Source: SZAS-79 sp964599095 (GTDB lineage Bacteria > Pseudomonadota > Gammaproteobacteria > Burkholderiales > SG8-39). From it: DNA of 64,000 nt. The stretch lies in assembly GCA_964599095.1 (NCBI GenBank), contig CAZREB010000012.1, positions 1-64,000 on the forward strand, read 5' to 3'. Under the pieces are notes generated by a model that was not told where the DNA came from, did not search any database, and saw only the letters and a list, made by a program, of their open reading frames with translations. How positions within the stretch are numbered: position 1 is the stretch's first letter; every line of letters starts with the position of its first letter. Position numbers and translations under genes: made by a program. Shown here one piece after another: positions 7,401-15,309 of the stretch.

Positions 7401-8525
7401 ATGACAACCACGAGAAAGCCATTCGACCGGCGCGATTTCCTGAAAGCGTCAGCCCTCATTGCCGGCGCCGCCGCGGCCGGCGGATTCGGGCATTCGAGAA
7501 TCGCGCGAGCCGCAGCGATCAGTGCACCCACCGTGGACAAGCTCAGCATCCGCGTGCTCGTCGACAGCAGCTACGACATTTTCATGCGGCCGAACAAGTT
7601 GAACGGGGTGACGATCGAGCCGGCGCCCCGCCCGGCCGACTTCCGCCGCACGCTGCACAACGAATGGGGTTTGTCGCTGTGGCTGGAATCGCAGCGAGCC
7701 GCAGAGCAGCGCACGCTGCTGCTCGATTACGGCTACACGCCCAATGTCCTGCAAAACAACATGGAACTCACCGGCGTCGACCCGGGGAAGCTCAATGCGT
7801 TGATCGTCAGCCACGGCCATTACGACCATTTCGGCGGCCTCATCGGGTTTCTCGACAAGTTCCGCGGCAAATTGCCGGCGGACATCAAGCTCTACGCGGG
7901 CGGCGAAGACAATTTCTGCCACCGCGTGGCGGCAACACCCACCAAGGGCCAGTTCACCGACTTCGGCGTATTGGACCGCCGCGAACTTGCAGCGCGCAAG
8001 GTCACCACGGTGCTGGCCGAGAGCCCGGTGATCATCGAAGGCCACGCGTTCACCACGGGGCGGATCAAGCGCAACAGCATCGAGCGGGTGCTGCCCAATT
8101 CGTTCGTCGAATTCGGGATCAAGGACGGGCTGGGCTGCAACCCCGGCCACTACCTCCCGGCTGAGATGGCCGGCAAGATCGTGCCCGACGAGCACATTCA
8201 CGAACACGCGACCTGCTTCAACGTGAAGGACCGCGGGCTCGTGGTGATCAGCTCCTGCGGCCACGTAGGCATCGTCAACTCGGTCCGCCAGGCGCAGGAG
8301 GTTTCCGGCATCGAAAAGGTCCACGCGATCGTGGGCGGATTCCACCTCGGGCCGGCGCCCAAGGATTACCTTGCGCAGGTGGTGGGCGAGGTGAAGAAAC
8401 TCAAGCCGGACCTCGTGATCCCGATGCACTGCAGCGGCCTCAACTTCGTGCAGGAGGCCCGCGCGCAAATGCCCGAGAACGTGCTCGTGACGACCACCGG
8501 AAGCCGGATCACTTTCGGCGTTTAG
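7401..8525 (+). CDS. Tat-exported metallo-beta-lactamase-fold hydrolase
   Basis: This 374-residue protein has a twin-arginine signal (DRRDFLKASALIAGAAAAG). A metallo-beta-lactamase core follows with the zinc motif SHGHYDHFGG and later metal ligands in SSCGHVG and MHCSG. It resembles the MBL subgroup related to 7,8-dihydropterin-6-methyl 4-(beta-D-ribofuranosyl)aminobenzene-5'-phosphate synthase, whose members are mostly uncharacterised. The ATG at 7401 follows AGAGGAGA. A second member of the same subgroup without a signal is at 23955-24932. Confidence 0.85.
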   Translation: MTTTRKPFDRRDFLKASALIAGAAAAGGFGHSRIARAAAISAPTVDKLSIRVLVDSSYDIFMRPNKLNGVTIEPAPRPADFRRTLHNEWGLSLWLESQRAAEQRTLLLDYGYTPNVLQNNMELTGVDPGKLNALIVSHGHYDHFGGLIGFLDKFRGKLPADIKLYAGGEDNFCHRVAATPTKGQFTDFGVLDRRELAARKVTTVLAESPVIIEGHAFTTGRIKRNSIERVLPNSFVEFGIKDGLGCNPGHYLPAEMAGKIVPDEHIHEHATCFNVKDRGLVVISSCGHVGIVNSVRQAQEVSGIEKVHAIVGGFHLGPAPKDYLAQVVGEVKKLKPDLVIPMHCSGLNFVQEARAQMPENVLVTTTGSRITFGV

Positions 8526-8527
8526 CG

Positions 8528-9124
8528 GTGCTGCGCGTTATCGCTTGGTTCGCGCTGCTGGTCGGCGCGGGCAGCCCCTGGGCCGGGGAGCCGGCGCAGC
8601 GCTCCGCCGCCGAGGTCATGGACATCGTCATGTGGAACCGCGAGCCGGTCGGCGGGCCGTTCGCGCTGATCGACCCGGCCGGAAAACGCAGGACGGACGT
8701 GGATTTCCGCGGCAAGCTGTTGCTGGTCTATTTCGGTTACATGTACTGCCCCGACATCTGCCCGACCGACCTGCTGCAAATGGGGCTCGCCGTGAAGAAG
8801 CTCGGCAAGGCCGGGGATTCGGTCCAACCGCTCTTCATCACGCTGGATCCGGAGCGCGACACGCCGGAAAAGCTGGCAGCCTATGTGCACAGTTTCCACC
8901 CGCGGTTCGTCGGGCTCGGCGGCCCGCCGGCCGCGATCCGCCAGGCGGCGGACGCCTACAAGGTCTACTACCGGAAGGTCGTCTCAGCGGGCCAGGCGGG
9001 CTATTCGGTGGACCACACCGCCTTCATCTACCTGATGGATCGCAAGGGACAGTATCTCGGCTTCTTCCCGCCGGGGACGTCGGCCGAAAGGATGGTCGAG
9101 ATCATCCGGCCGCAACTGCGCTGA
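8528..9124 (+). CDS. SCO1/SenC/PrrC family copper chaperone or thiol-disulfide protein
   Basis: The 198-residue exported thioredoxin-fold protein has copper ligands Cys74 and Cys78 in YMYCPDICPTD and His163 in SVDHTAF, the canonical SCO1 set. Family members insert copper into the CuA site of cytochrome c oxidase or act as thiol reductases. A cleavable signal (MLRVIAWFALLVGAGSPWAG) starts at GTG 8528, three bases after the MBL gene stop. No oxidase genes are nearby. It converges with the channel gene, leaving seven bases. Confidence 0.92.
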   Translation: MLRVIAWFALLVGAGSPWAGEPAQRSAAEVMDIVMWNREPVGGPFALIDPAGKRRTDVDFRGKLLLVYFGYMYCPDICPTDLLQMGLAVKKLGKAGDSVQPLFITLDPERDTPEKLAAYVHSFHPRFVGLGGPPAAIRQAADAYKVYYRKVVSAGQAGYSVDHTAFIYLMDRKGQYLGFFPPGTSAERMVEIIRPQLR

Positions 9125-9131
9125 GCGCGAA

Positions 9132-10289
9132 TCAGGTTCCCGCGCTGTCGTTCGCCCGCCTGCGCTTCGCCTCGGCCTCGATCGCCGCGATCAGCGCCGG
9201 CTGCTGGCCGGCGAGCTGGTAGAAGTCCACCACGTTCAGCACGAGCACCGTGCACGGCGAAGCGGTCACCACGTCGGCGGAGCGGGGCTTCCTGTCGAGC
9301 AGCGCCATTTCGCCGAAAAAATCTCCGTCGGCCAAGGTCTTCGTCCCCGAAGGCAGCTTGACCTCCACCGCGCCCGAAACGATGAAGTACATCGAGTCGC
9401 CGGCCGCGCCTTTGCGGATCACGGTGGCGCCCTCGGGAAAACTTCGCGAGCGCAGCCGCTCGACGATGTCGGTGATCGCGATCGCGCCGACTTCGGAGAA
9501 GAACGGCACCTTCGCGACCAGGTCCCAGATCCGCACGAACTCGCGGCGGCGGACCTCCGCGGCGAAGCCGGTAGCGAGGATGCCGGCCAGCAACGCCAGC
9601 ACGCTGATGCCGCACAGCATGACGAGGCCGCCGAGCATCCGGCCGGCCGGCGTGAGCGGCACCGCATCGCCGTAGCCGGTGGTCGTCAGCGTGACCATCG
9701 CCCACCACAGCGCGGCCGGGATGCTGCCGAAATGCTCCTGCTGGCGCTCGCCCTCGAGCCAGTGCGCGATCGTCGCGGCCGAAAACAGGACGATCACGAA
9801 CAGGGCCGCGGCCGCACCGAGCGCCGATCGCTCGTTGTGGAATACGCGCGCGATCAGGCCCACGCCCGGCGCATGCGTGGCGAGCTTGAGCACCCAGAGC
9901 AGCACGAACATCGAGGCCGATTCGGCGCCGAGCTGCGCACTGCCATAGACCATTGCCATCGCCGGCATCACTGCCAGCAGGTCGATGATGCCTTCGGCCG
10001 AGATCACCCACTTGAACCGGGCGCGGCCTTCGGTCATGTGGTGCCAGTGCGGGTTTTCCGGGGCGGTCCACAGCCGTGCGAGGTATTCGAGGAAGAACAG
10101 CGTCGCGACGATGCCGGTGATCGTGGCGGCGACCGCACGTGCGCCGGGCGACAGGCTGGCGACCGTGCCGGCCGATACCGACGAGATCCCGACCAGGATC
10201 AGCGCGACTTCCAGCCCGCGCACCTGGCGTGCGGCATGCCGGTCGCTGGTCGGGTCAAGCAGGCCGTAAATCCTGGTTTTCAGCTTCAA
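9132..10289 (-). CDS. Six-helix potassium channel with cyclic-nucleotide-binding domain
   Basis: The 385-residue protein has S1-S6 helices (about residues 28-255), a K+ selectivity filter TTTGYGD at 202-208 and a C-terminal cNMP-binding domain at about 265-370. That domain contains a phosphate-binding cassette FGEMALLDRKPRSADV with the expected Glu and Arg. The predicted S4 segment (LLWVLKLATHAPGVGLIARVF) has only a few spaced basic residues, so strong voltage gating is unlikely and ligand gating is more plausible, as in MlotiK1-type channels. A cyclase gene lies at 21737-22858. Confidence 0.9.
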   Translation of the reverse strand: MKLKTRIYGLLDPTSDRHAARQVRGLEVALILVGISSVSAGTVASLSPGARAVAATITGIVATLFFLEYLARLWTAPENPHWHHMTEGRARFKWVISAEGIIDLLAVMPAMAMVYGSAQLGAESASMFVLLWVLKLATHAPGVGLIARVFHNERSALGAAAALFVIVLFSAATIAHWLEGERQQEHFGSIPAALWWAMVTLTTTGYGDAVPLTPAGRMLGGLVMLCGISVLALLAGILATGFAAEVRRREFVRIWDLVAKVPFFSEVGAIAITDIVERLRSRSFPEGATVIRKGAAGDSMYFIVSGAVEVKLPSGTKTLADGDFFGEMALLDRKPRSADVVTASPCTVLVLNVVDFYQLAGQQPALIAAIEAEAKRRRANDSAGT

Positions 10290-10402
10290 GCAAGGTTTCT
10301 CCGGGAATGCGTGCAGCGATTCTAGTAGGGAAGGGGCGGACGCCCTATCGGTCTTATGGTTAAAAGCGGTGCTTGCGCCTATCCTGCGGCAAGGGAGTGA
10401 GT

Positions 10403-11653
10403 ATGGACGACCGCAGGTACTTCGGGCTGGATGCCTTGCGCGGCGGCATGATGATGCTCGGCATCGTGCTGCATGCGGCGATGTATTACCAGGTTTCGCC
10501 GCCGCCCACCGCGCCGATTCCTACGGACGCCAACCAGTCCGTGCTCTTCGACTGGATTTTCGACTTCATCCACGGCTTCCGGATGCCGACTTTCTTCGTG
10601 CTGTCGGGCTTTTTCACGGCACTCCTGGTGGAAAAGCGCGGAGCGCGGGGCACGCTGACGAATCGCGCGGCCCGGGTGCTGGCCCCATTGGTCGCAGGGA
10701 TCTTCACGATCCTCCCCCTCACCGTGCTCTTCATGCTCGATTTCATGATCGCAGCGCGCTACGGGATATCGGAGTGGATCCCCAACCGCGGCAACATCGA
10801 AGCGCTCGGCAGTGCGATGGCCATGCGCACCATCCGCGGCATGGAAAACCAGGGCCAGCCGGCGCTCGCGCACCTCTGGTTCCTTTACTATCTGTGCTAC
10901 TTCTACCTGTTGATCCCGGTGTGCCGCTGGCTGGTCGCGAAAAGCCTGCCGCACGAGGCGCGTATCCGGCGGCTCCTCGCCTCGCCGGCGATGTATGTCG
11001 CTTTCGCGCTCTATACGACCGCCACGCTCTGGCCCTACCACGGCGCGCAGGTCATGGAGGGCTTCATATTCCTCAAACCGCACGTGCCTTCGCTCGTGTA
11101 TTACGGTTCGTTCTTCGTACTCGGCTACGCGTTTCACCACTACCGGGAATTCCTGCAGGCGCTGGCGCCGAATTTCTGGCGCTGGTCATTGCTATCGGCA
11201 GTCCTGTTCCCGGCGGCGGTCCACCTCAGCGGCCTGGACTACGCGGCCCGGGGACTGGATGCAACCGTCCACGCCTGCGCGACGCTTGCCAACGGATTCT
11301 TCACCTGGGCGCTGATCTACACCTTCATCGGCGGCGCGCTGCGGTTCTTCGACCGCGACGAGCCCTGGATCCAGTACGTGTCGCAATCGTCGTACTGGGT
11401 GTTCCTGGTGCACATGCCGCTGGTGTCGCTCGCGGCGTTCTGGCTGGTGCAATTCGACTTGCCGGCCATCGTCAAATTCGTTCTCGCCAGCGCCTTCACC
11501 GCACTCGTTGCAATCCTTACGTTTCATTACTGGGTGCAGAAGACCTGGCTGAGCGCATTCCTGCACGGCAAGCGGTTCGACCTCAAGTGGCCGTGGCAAG
11601 CGAGCGCACCGGCCGGGACGCAGGCCGTGGTGCCGGCAAGCGGCGGCGATTGA
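10403..11653 (+). CDS. Integral membrane acyltransferase (Acyltransferase_3, OpgC-like)
   Basis: The 416-residue polytopic protein begins MDDRRYFGLDALRGGMMMLGI, the typical family start with the RG and His-containing first helix (IVLHAAMYY), and has about ten hydrophobic helices. The family transfers acyl groups to extracytoplasmic glycans, and the OpgC branch succinylates periplasmic glucans. The ATG at 10403 is preceded by AAGGGAGTGAG, which favours it over an upstream in-frame codon at 10373. The 113-bp divergent spacer with the channel gene should hold both promoters. Confidence 0.88.
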   Translation: MDDRRYFGLDALRGGMMMLGIVLHAAMYYQVSPPPTAPIPTDANQSVLFDWIFDFIHGFRMPTFFVLSGFFTALLVEKRGARGTLTNRAARVLAPLVAGIFTILPLTVLFMLDFMIAARYGISEWIPNRGNIEALGSAMAMRTIRGMENQGQPALAHLWFLYYLCYFYLLIPVCRWLVAKSLPHEARIRRLLASPAMYVAFALYTTATLWPYHGAQVMEGFIFLKPHVPSLVYYGSFFVLGYAFHHYREFLQALAPNFWRWSLLSAVLFPAAVHLSGLDYAARGLDATVHACATLANGFFTWALIYTFIGGALRFFDRDEPWIQYVSQSSYWVFLVHMPLVSLAAFWLVQFDLPAIVKFVLASAFTALVAILTFHYWVQKTWLSAFLHGKRFDLKWPWQASAPAGTQAVVPASGGD

Positions 11654-11703
11654 CCGAGGGCCATCGGCGCGGGTAGCCTGCAGGTACACCTTTGGACACA
11701 CCC

Positions 11704-12474
11704 ATGGGCGCCACCGAAAAATTCGTCCTGTACACCCAGCCCGGGTGAAGCAGCTGCCTCAGAACGAAAGAGTTTCTTTCGAAAAAGGGCATCCCGTTCG
11801 CGGCCGTTGACGTAGCCAACGACCCTGGCGGGCGGGAACGGCTGCTCGCCCTCGGCGTGCGGACGGTGCCGGTGGTCGCGCTCGGCGACCAGTACGTCTT
11901 TGCGCAGAACCTCGAGGACGTGGCCGAGTTCGTCGGCCTGCAGGGCACAGGCCATACGCCTCTGCCGCCCGAAGAACTCATCCTGCGATGGACCAAGGTG
12001 CTGCGCACCACGCAGCGCTATCTCCGGCAGATGCCGGATGAGCGGCTCGGCGAGCGCGTCATCGACAATCGCGACCGCTCGATCCGCCTGATGGGGCACC
12101 ACGTGTTCCGGATTGCCGAGGCTTTCCTCGAGACCGCGGTCGACGGGGTCGAGTATGCGACGCAACTCGCCAACGAGCCGCCGGCCGACGGCGAGTGCGT
12201 CACCGGAGCGCAGATCGCGGCGTACGGCGAGGGCGTCATCGCACGCCTGCAGGCCTGGTGGGATGGACTTCCGGATAAGAGCTGTAGCGGCAAGGTGCAG
12301 ACCTTCTTCGGTCTTCAGCCGGTAAGCATGCTGTTCGAGCGCTCGACCTGGCACAGCGCGCAGCACACGCGCCAGCTTGCCGCTGTGCTGGAGCGATTCG
12401 GCATCGAGCCGGACGGCAGGCTGACGCGCGAAGATCTGGCGGGCCTGCCCCTGCCCGAAGGACTGTGGGAATAG
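11704..12474 (+). CDS. Candidate selenoprotein: glutaredoxin (UxxC) fused to DinB-like domain
   Basis: Translation from ATG 11704 gives 256 residues if TGA at 11746-11748 is read through at codon 15. The N-terminal 85 residues are a glutaredoxin: FVLYTQPG-U15-SSC18-LRTKEFL, then TVPVV with the cis-Pro56. The TGA therefore falls exactly on the first Cys of CxxC. Residues about 90-240 look like a DinB/YfiT four-helix metal-binding fold with candidate ligands His132/133, His217 and His221 (H-x3-H). The frame stays open for 242 codons to TAG at 12472. A SECIS-like hairpin lies at 11755-11791. A start at GTG 11857 would remove the active site. The alternatives are a nonsense mutation or base error of a TGC/TGT codon. 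It sits 50 bp after the acyltransferase and 44 bp before a protein kinase. Confidence 0.78.
11755..11791 (+). promoter_or_regulatory. SECIS-like stem-loop downstream of in-frame TGA
   Basis: A perfect 7-bp stem CGAAAGA/TCTTTCG (11765-11771 with 11775-11781) is capped by loop GTT (11772-11774). The loop G is 23 bases after the TGA. Below a 5x5 internal loop, TGCCT (11755-11759) can pair with GGGCA (11787-11791). Bacterial SECIS elements need a short stem with a G in the first two loop bases at about this distance, and the 17-nt upper element of E. coli fdhF has the same length. This one has no obvious bulged U. Function is inferred, not shown. Confidence 0.62.
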
Positions 12475-12518
12475 GGTACGTCCGAGGGTAGTATTCGCCG
12501 GGGGGAGCGCTCACGGCG

Positions 12519-13784
12519 ATGGAGCAGATCGGCAAGTTCCAGCTCAGGAAGGTACTGGGCAAGGGTGCGTCGGGCACCGTGTATCTCGCGCTCGACACGT
12601 TTTCCGGCGAAAACGTCGCGCTCAAGGTGCTCGATCCGCACGTGGTGGCCTCGCCCGACTTCGGTGCCACGGTTACCGCGCAGTTCCTCAACGAAGCGGC
12701 CCTCGCGGGCAAGCTGAACCACCCGCACATCGCCGCAATCCTGGAAGCCGTCGTGGACGGCAACTCGGGCTACGTGGCGATCGAGTACGTGCCCGGCGGC
12801 GACCTCACGCAGTTCACGCAGCCGGGCAAGCTGCTTTCGCGCGAGGACGCGATCCAGATCGCGTTCAAGTCCTGCGGCGCGCTCGACTACGCGTTCCGGC
12901 AGGGCATCGTCCACCGCGACATCAAGCCGGCGAACATCATGGTCGTCAGCGGGACCAACATCAAGGTCGGCGACTTCGGCGCCGCCTACCTCAAGAAAGC
13001 CAAGGAAACGCACGATGCCGAGGTCGGCACGCCGTACTACATGTCGCCCGAGCAGATCAACGGCGAGGAACTCGGCCACCACAGCGACATGTTCGCGATG
13101 GGCGTGGTGCTCTACGAACTTTTCACCGGCCAGAAGCCCTTCCTCGCGACGAGCCTGCCGGAACTGTTCACCAAGATCCTGAACGAGGTGCCGGTCGCGC
13201 CGAGCAGGATCCGGCCCGAGATCGGCCCGGAGATCGATGCGATCCTGATGCAGATGATGGCCAAGCGCACGGCGGACCGCTACCCGACCTGGGCGGACCT
13301 CGCGCTCGATATCGCCAAGATCGGCAGGCTGAGCGTCTACCAGAAGGGCATCTCGGACAGCGACAAGTTCACCGCGCTGAAGAAAGTGACGATGCTGCAG
13401 AAGCTCTCGGATGCCGAGGTGTGGGAGCTGGTGCATGCGGGATCGTGGTCGCGCCTGCCGTCGCAGAAGCCGATCGTGACCGAAGGCGAAGTCGGGACCA
13501 GCCTGTACTTCCTCGCCAGCGGGCAGGTCAAGGTGATCCGGCAGGGGCGCCTGCTGAACGTGCTGAATGCCGGCGAATGCTTCGGGGAAATGGCCTACGT
13601 GAAGGAGGGCGGTGCGCCGCGCCAGGCCACCATCGAGACGCTGTCGGACGTCGTGCTGGCCGAGTTCGACCCGGCGGTGATCGCGAAGACGAGCGCCGTC
13701 TGCCAGCTCCAGCTCACCAAAGCCATCCTCGACTCGGTCGTCGACCGGCTGGCGCTTGCCAACCAGCGGATGGCGAATCGATAG
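12519..13784 (+). CDS. Ser/Thr protein kinase with C-terminal cyclic-nucleotide-binding domain
   Basis: The 421-residue cytosolic protein has a complete eukaryotic-like kinase domain (about 7-270): Gly loop GKGASGTVY, Lys36 in VALKVLD, catalytic HRD at 132-134 with DIKPAN, DFG at 152-154 and an MSPEQ segment. A cNMP-binding domain (about 295-405) follows, with phosphate cassette FGEMAYVKEGGAPRQATI. No membrane segment is present. The architecture resembles cyclic-nucleotide-regulated kinases but in a single bacterial chain. Substrates are unknown. It lies 44 bp after the candidate selenoprotein and may share its transcript. Confidence 0.92.
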   Translation: MEQIGKFQLRKVLGKGASGTVYLALDTFSGENVALKVLDPHVVASPDFGATVTAQFLNEAALAGKLNHPHIAAILEAVVDGNSGYVAIEYVPGGDLTQFTQPGKLLSREDAIQIAFKSCGALDYAFRQGIVHRDIKPANIMVVSGTNIKVGDFGAAYLKKAKETHDAEVGTPYYMSPEQINGEELGHHSDMFAMGVVLYELFTGQKPFLATSLPELFTKILNEVPVAPSRIRPEIGPEIDAILMQMMAKRTADRYPTWADLALDIAKIGRLSVYQKGISDSDKFTALKKVTMLQKLSDAEVWELVHAGSWSRLPSQKPIVTEGEVGTSLYFLASGQVKVIRQGRLLNVLNAGECFGEMAYVKEGGAPRQATIETLSDVVLAEFDPAVIAKTSAVCQLQLTKAILDSVVDRLALANQRMANR

Positions 13785-13803
13785 AACCGGCCGTGAGTGC
13801 GCT

Positions 13804-14361
13804 TCAGAGCGTGCCGGCTTCCTTGCGGTTCTTCAGCATGCGCAGGACTTCGCGGTCCATCCACAGCCCGAGCGCGCCCGCATCGGGATGCTTGCTGTAC
13901 CGGACCAACCGGCGCAGTCCGCCTTCGGAGAGGCATTTCTCGCCCGCCGATTCGCGGACCGCCAGTTCGCTCGACCCGTAGTGCCGGAAGGTGTGCTCGT
14001 CGGCCTTCAGGCCGAGGATGAACGCGATCTCCTTGAGCGGGAACCAGGGGCGCTTCTGCTCGTCGAGGAATACGCGCACTCGCATCCCCTTGAACGCATA
14101 CCACTCGTGGCGCTCGTCGCCTTCCACGCCCTCCACGTAGCGCTTGGCTCGCTCGAGCGACGAAAAGATCGAACCGGTCCAGGCCAACGAGAACAGGATT
14201 GCTAAGACTACGGCCGCGAAAATCATCATGCTGGCCGAGAACGTGTCGCCCTTGCGGGAGAATGCAACTACCGCGGTCACTGCGATCACCATCCCGGCGA
14301 TCGACACGATCCGCAGGACCAGCTTGAGCGCGTTCCGCGTTCCCCGGGCATCTTGCGGCAT
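13804..14361 (-). CDS. Membrane-anchored protein with BRO-N-like domain
   Basis: The ATG at 14361 is chosen over a TTG at 14397 because GGGAGGA lies just upstream of it. The 185-residue product has two N-terminal membrane helices (about 13-34 and 44-66). A soluble part follows that matches the BRO-N/phage antirepressor pattern: VRVFLDEQKRPWFPLKEIA, ILGL, then LSEGGLRRLVRYSKHPDAG and LWMDREVLRML. BRO-N domains normally belong to soluble DNA-binding viral or phage regulators, so a membrane-tethered one is odd. The domain call is by motif memory only. It converges on the kinase gene with 19 bp between them. Confidence 0.65.
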   Translation of the reverse strand: MPQDARGTRNALKLVLRIVSIAGMVIAVTAVVAFSRKGDTFSASMMIFAAVVLAILFSLAWTGSIFSSLERAKRYVEGVEGDERHEWYAFKGMRVRVFLDEQKRPWFPLKEIAFILGLKADEHTFRHYGSSELAVRESAGEKCLSEGGLRRLVRYSKHPDAGALGLWMDREVLRMLKNRKEAGTL

Positions 14362-14380
14362 CGAAGCGGTTCCTCCCGGT

Positions 14381-14575
14381 TCAGGCTTGCGGCGCAAACG
14401 TGAACGTGAAGGTCGACCCTATCCCCAACTCGCTTTCCACCCGGATCGAGCCGCCGTACAGTTCGCAGAACCGCTTGCTGAGCGCAAGCCCGAGGCCGGT
14501 GCCTTCGGCCTTGCGAGCCTGGTCTTCGACGAGAGCCCGCTCCAGCCCCAAGTCGGCGACACGCAGGGAAAATCG
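14381..14575 (-). pseudogene. Remnant of a histidine-kinase C-terminus
   Basis: The minus-strand frame ending at 14381 encodes EDQARKAEGTGLGLALSKRF and continues to GIGSTFTFTFAPQA. This is the G2 box and last strands of a HATPase domain, closely matching the 3' end of the kinase gene at 18934-21369. The matching part covers only about the last 50 residues. Further upstream the frame has no kinase homology and runs into the cupin gene. It looks like the stub of a deleted kinase gene. Confidence 0.75.
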
Positions 14576-14631
14576 ACTAATGCATGCGGGGTTCTTGGTC
14601 ACGGCAACAGGTCGTCTGCGTCCTTCCGGTT

Positions 14632-15177
14632 TCAGCGCTTCCCATCCAGCAGCACGAACGCGATCCTCGCGGTCTTCTGCGAGCGGTTCGCCCACGCGTG
14701 GTTCGTGCCGCGCTGGATCAGCACGTCGCCCTGGCGCATCAGGGTCTCGTTCTCGTCCATCACCGCCCAGATTTCGCCTTCGAGGATGATCGCGTAATCC
14801 ACCGTGTCGGTGCGGTGCATGCCGGGATGCTTGCCTTCGCGCTTGTCGTGCTGGGCGTCGGTGAACATGGTGCCGAAAGTCGCCTGGATGCGGCGCTTGC
14901 GTTCTGCCGGGTCGGCCACCTCGGGCGGGAAGTCGATGATGCGCAGGATCGACCCGCCGTTGCCCGGCGGCAGGATGCCTTTGTGCTCCGCAATGGTGTC
15001 CGGCGCGTCCACCCGCTCCGGCGCGGCCAAAGTGCGCCACACGTTCACGTTGCGGTAGCCCGGCCGCTCGGCCACCGTCCGGATCGCGGTGGCCGGCGCG
15101 TCCTCGACGATGCGCGAGCGCCCATTGGCGTCGTCGCCGGTCACGATGCGGCGGATCGGGGGCAGGGTGTCGCTCAT
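14632..15177 (-). CDS. Cupin-domain protein
   Basis: The 181-residue product carries one cupin beta-barrel in its C-terminal half, with motif 1-like HRTDTVDYAIILEGEIWAVMD and motif 2-like GDVLIQRGTNHAWANRS. Family members are metal-dependent dioxygenases, isomerases or sugar-binding sensors; the reaction here is unknown. The ATG at 15177 was chosen because AGGAAAGG precedes it and family similarity begins there, although the frame is open far upstream. It is divergent from the amidohydrolase gene, which may act in the same pathway. Confidence 0.8.
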   Translation of the reverse strand: MSDTLPPIRRIVTGDDANGRSRIVEDAPATAIRTVAERPGYRNVNVWRTLAAPERVDAPDTIAEHKGILPPGNGGSILRIIDFPPEVADPAERKRRIQATFGTMFTDAQHDKREGKHPGMHRTDTVDYAIILEGEIWAVMDENETLMRQGDVLIQRGTNHAWANRSQKTARIAFVLLDGKR

Positions 15178-15309
15178 GGGAAGCCTTTCCTGAAAGGAGC
15201 CTGGATGCGAAATCGCGGCCATCTTAACTCGCGGTCGCGTGATAGGCTTTGAAAGCGTTGCACCATCCATGCCGCGGTCGTTGCGACACGGCATCTTCAG
15301 GGGGAGTCC

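Noticed and set aside
11704..11857. Treating the TGA at 11746 as proof of a pseudogene
   Set aside because: Position exactly at the redox Cys, a long intact frame after it and a SECIS-like hairpin make decay less likely, although a base error is not excluded.
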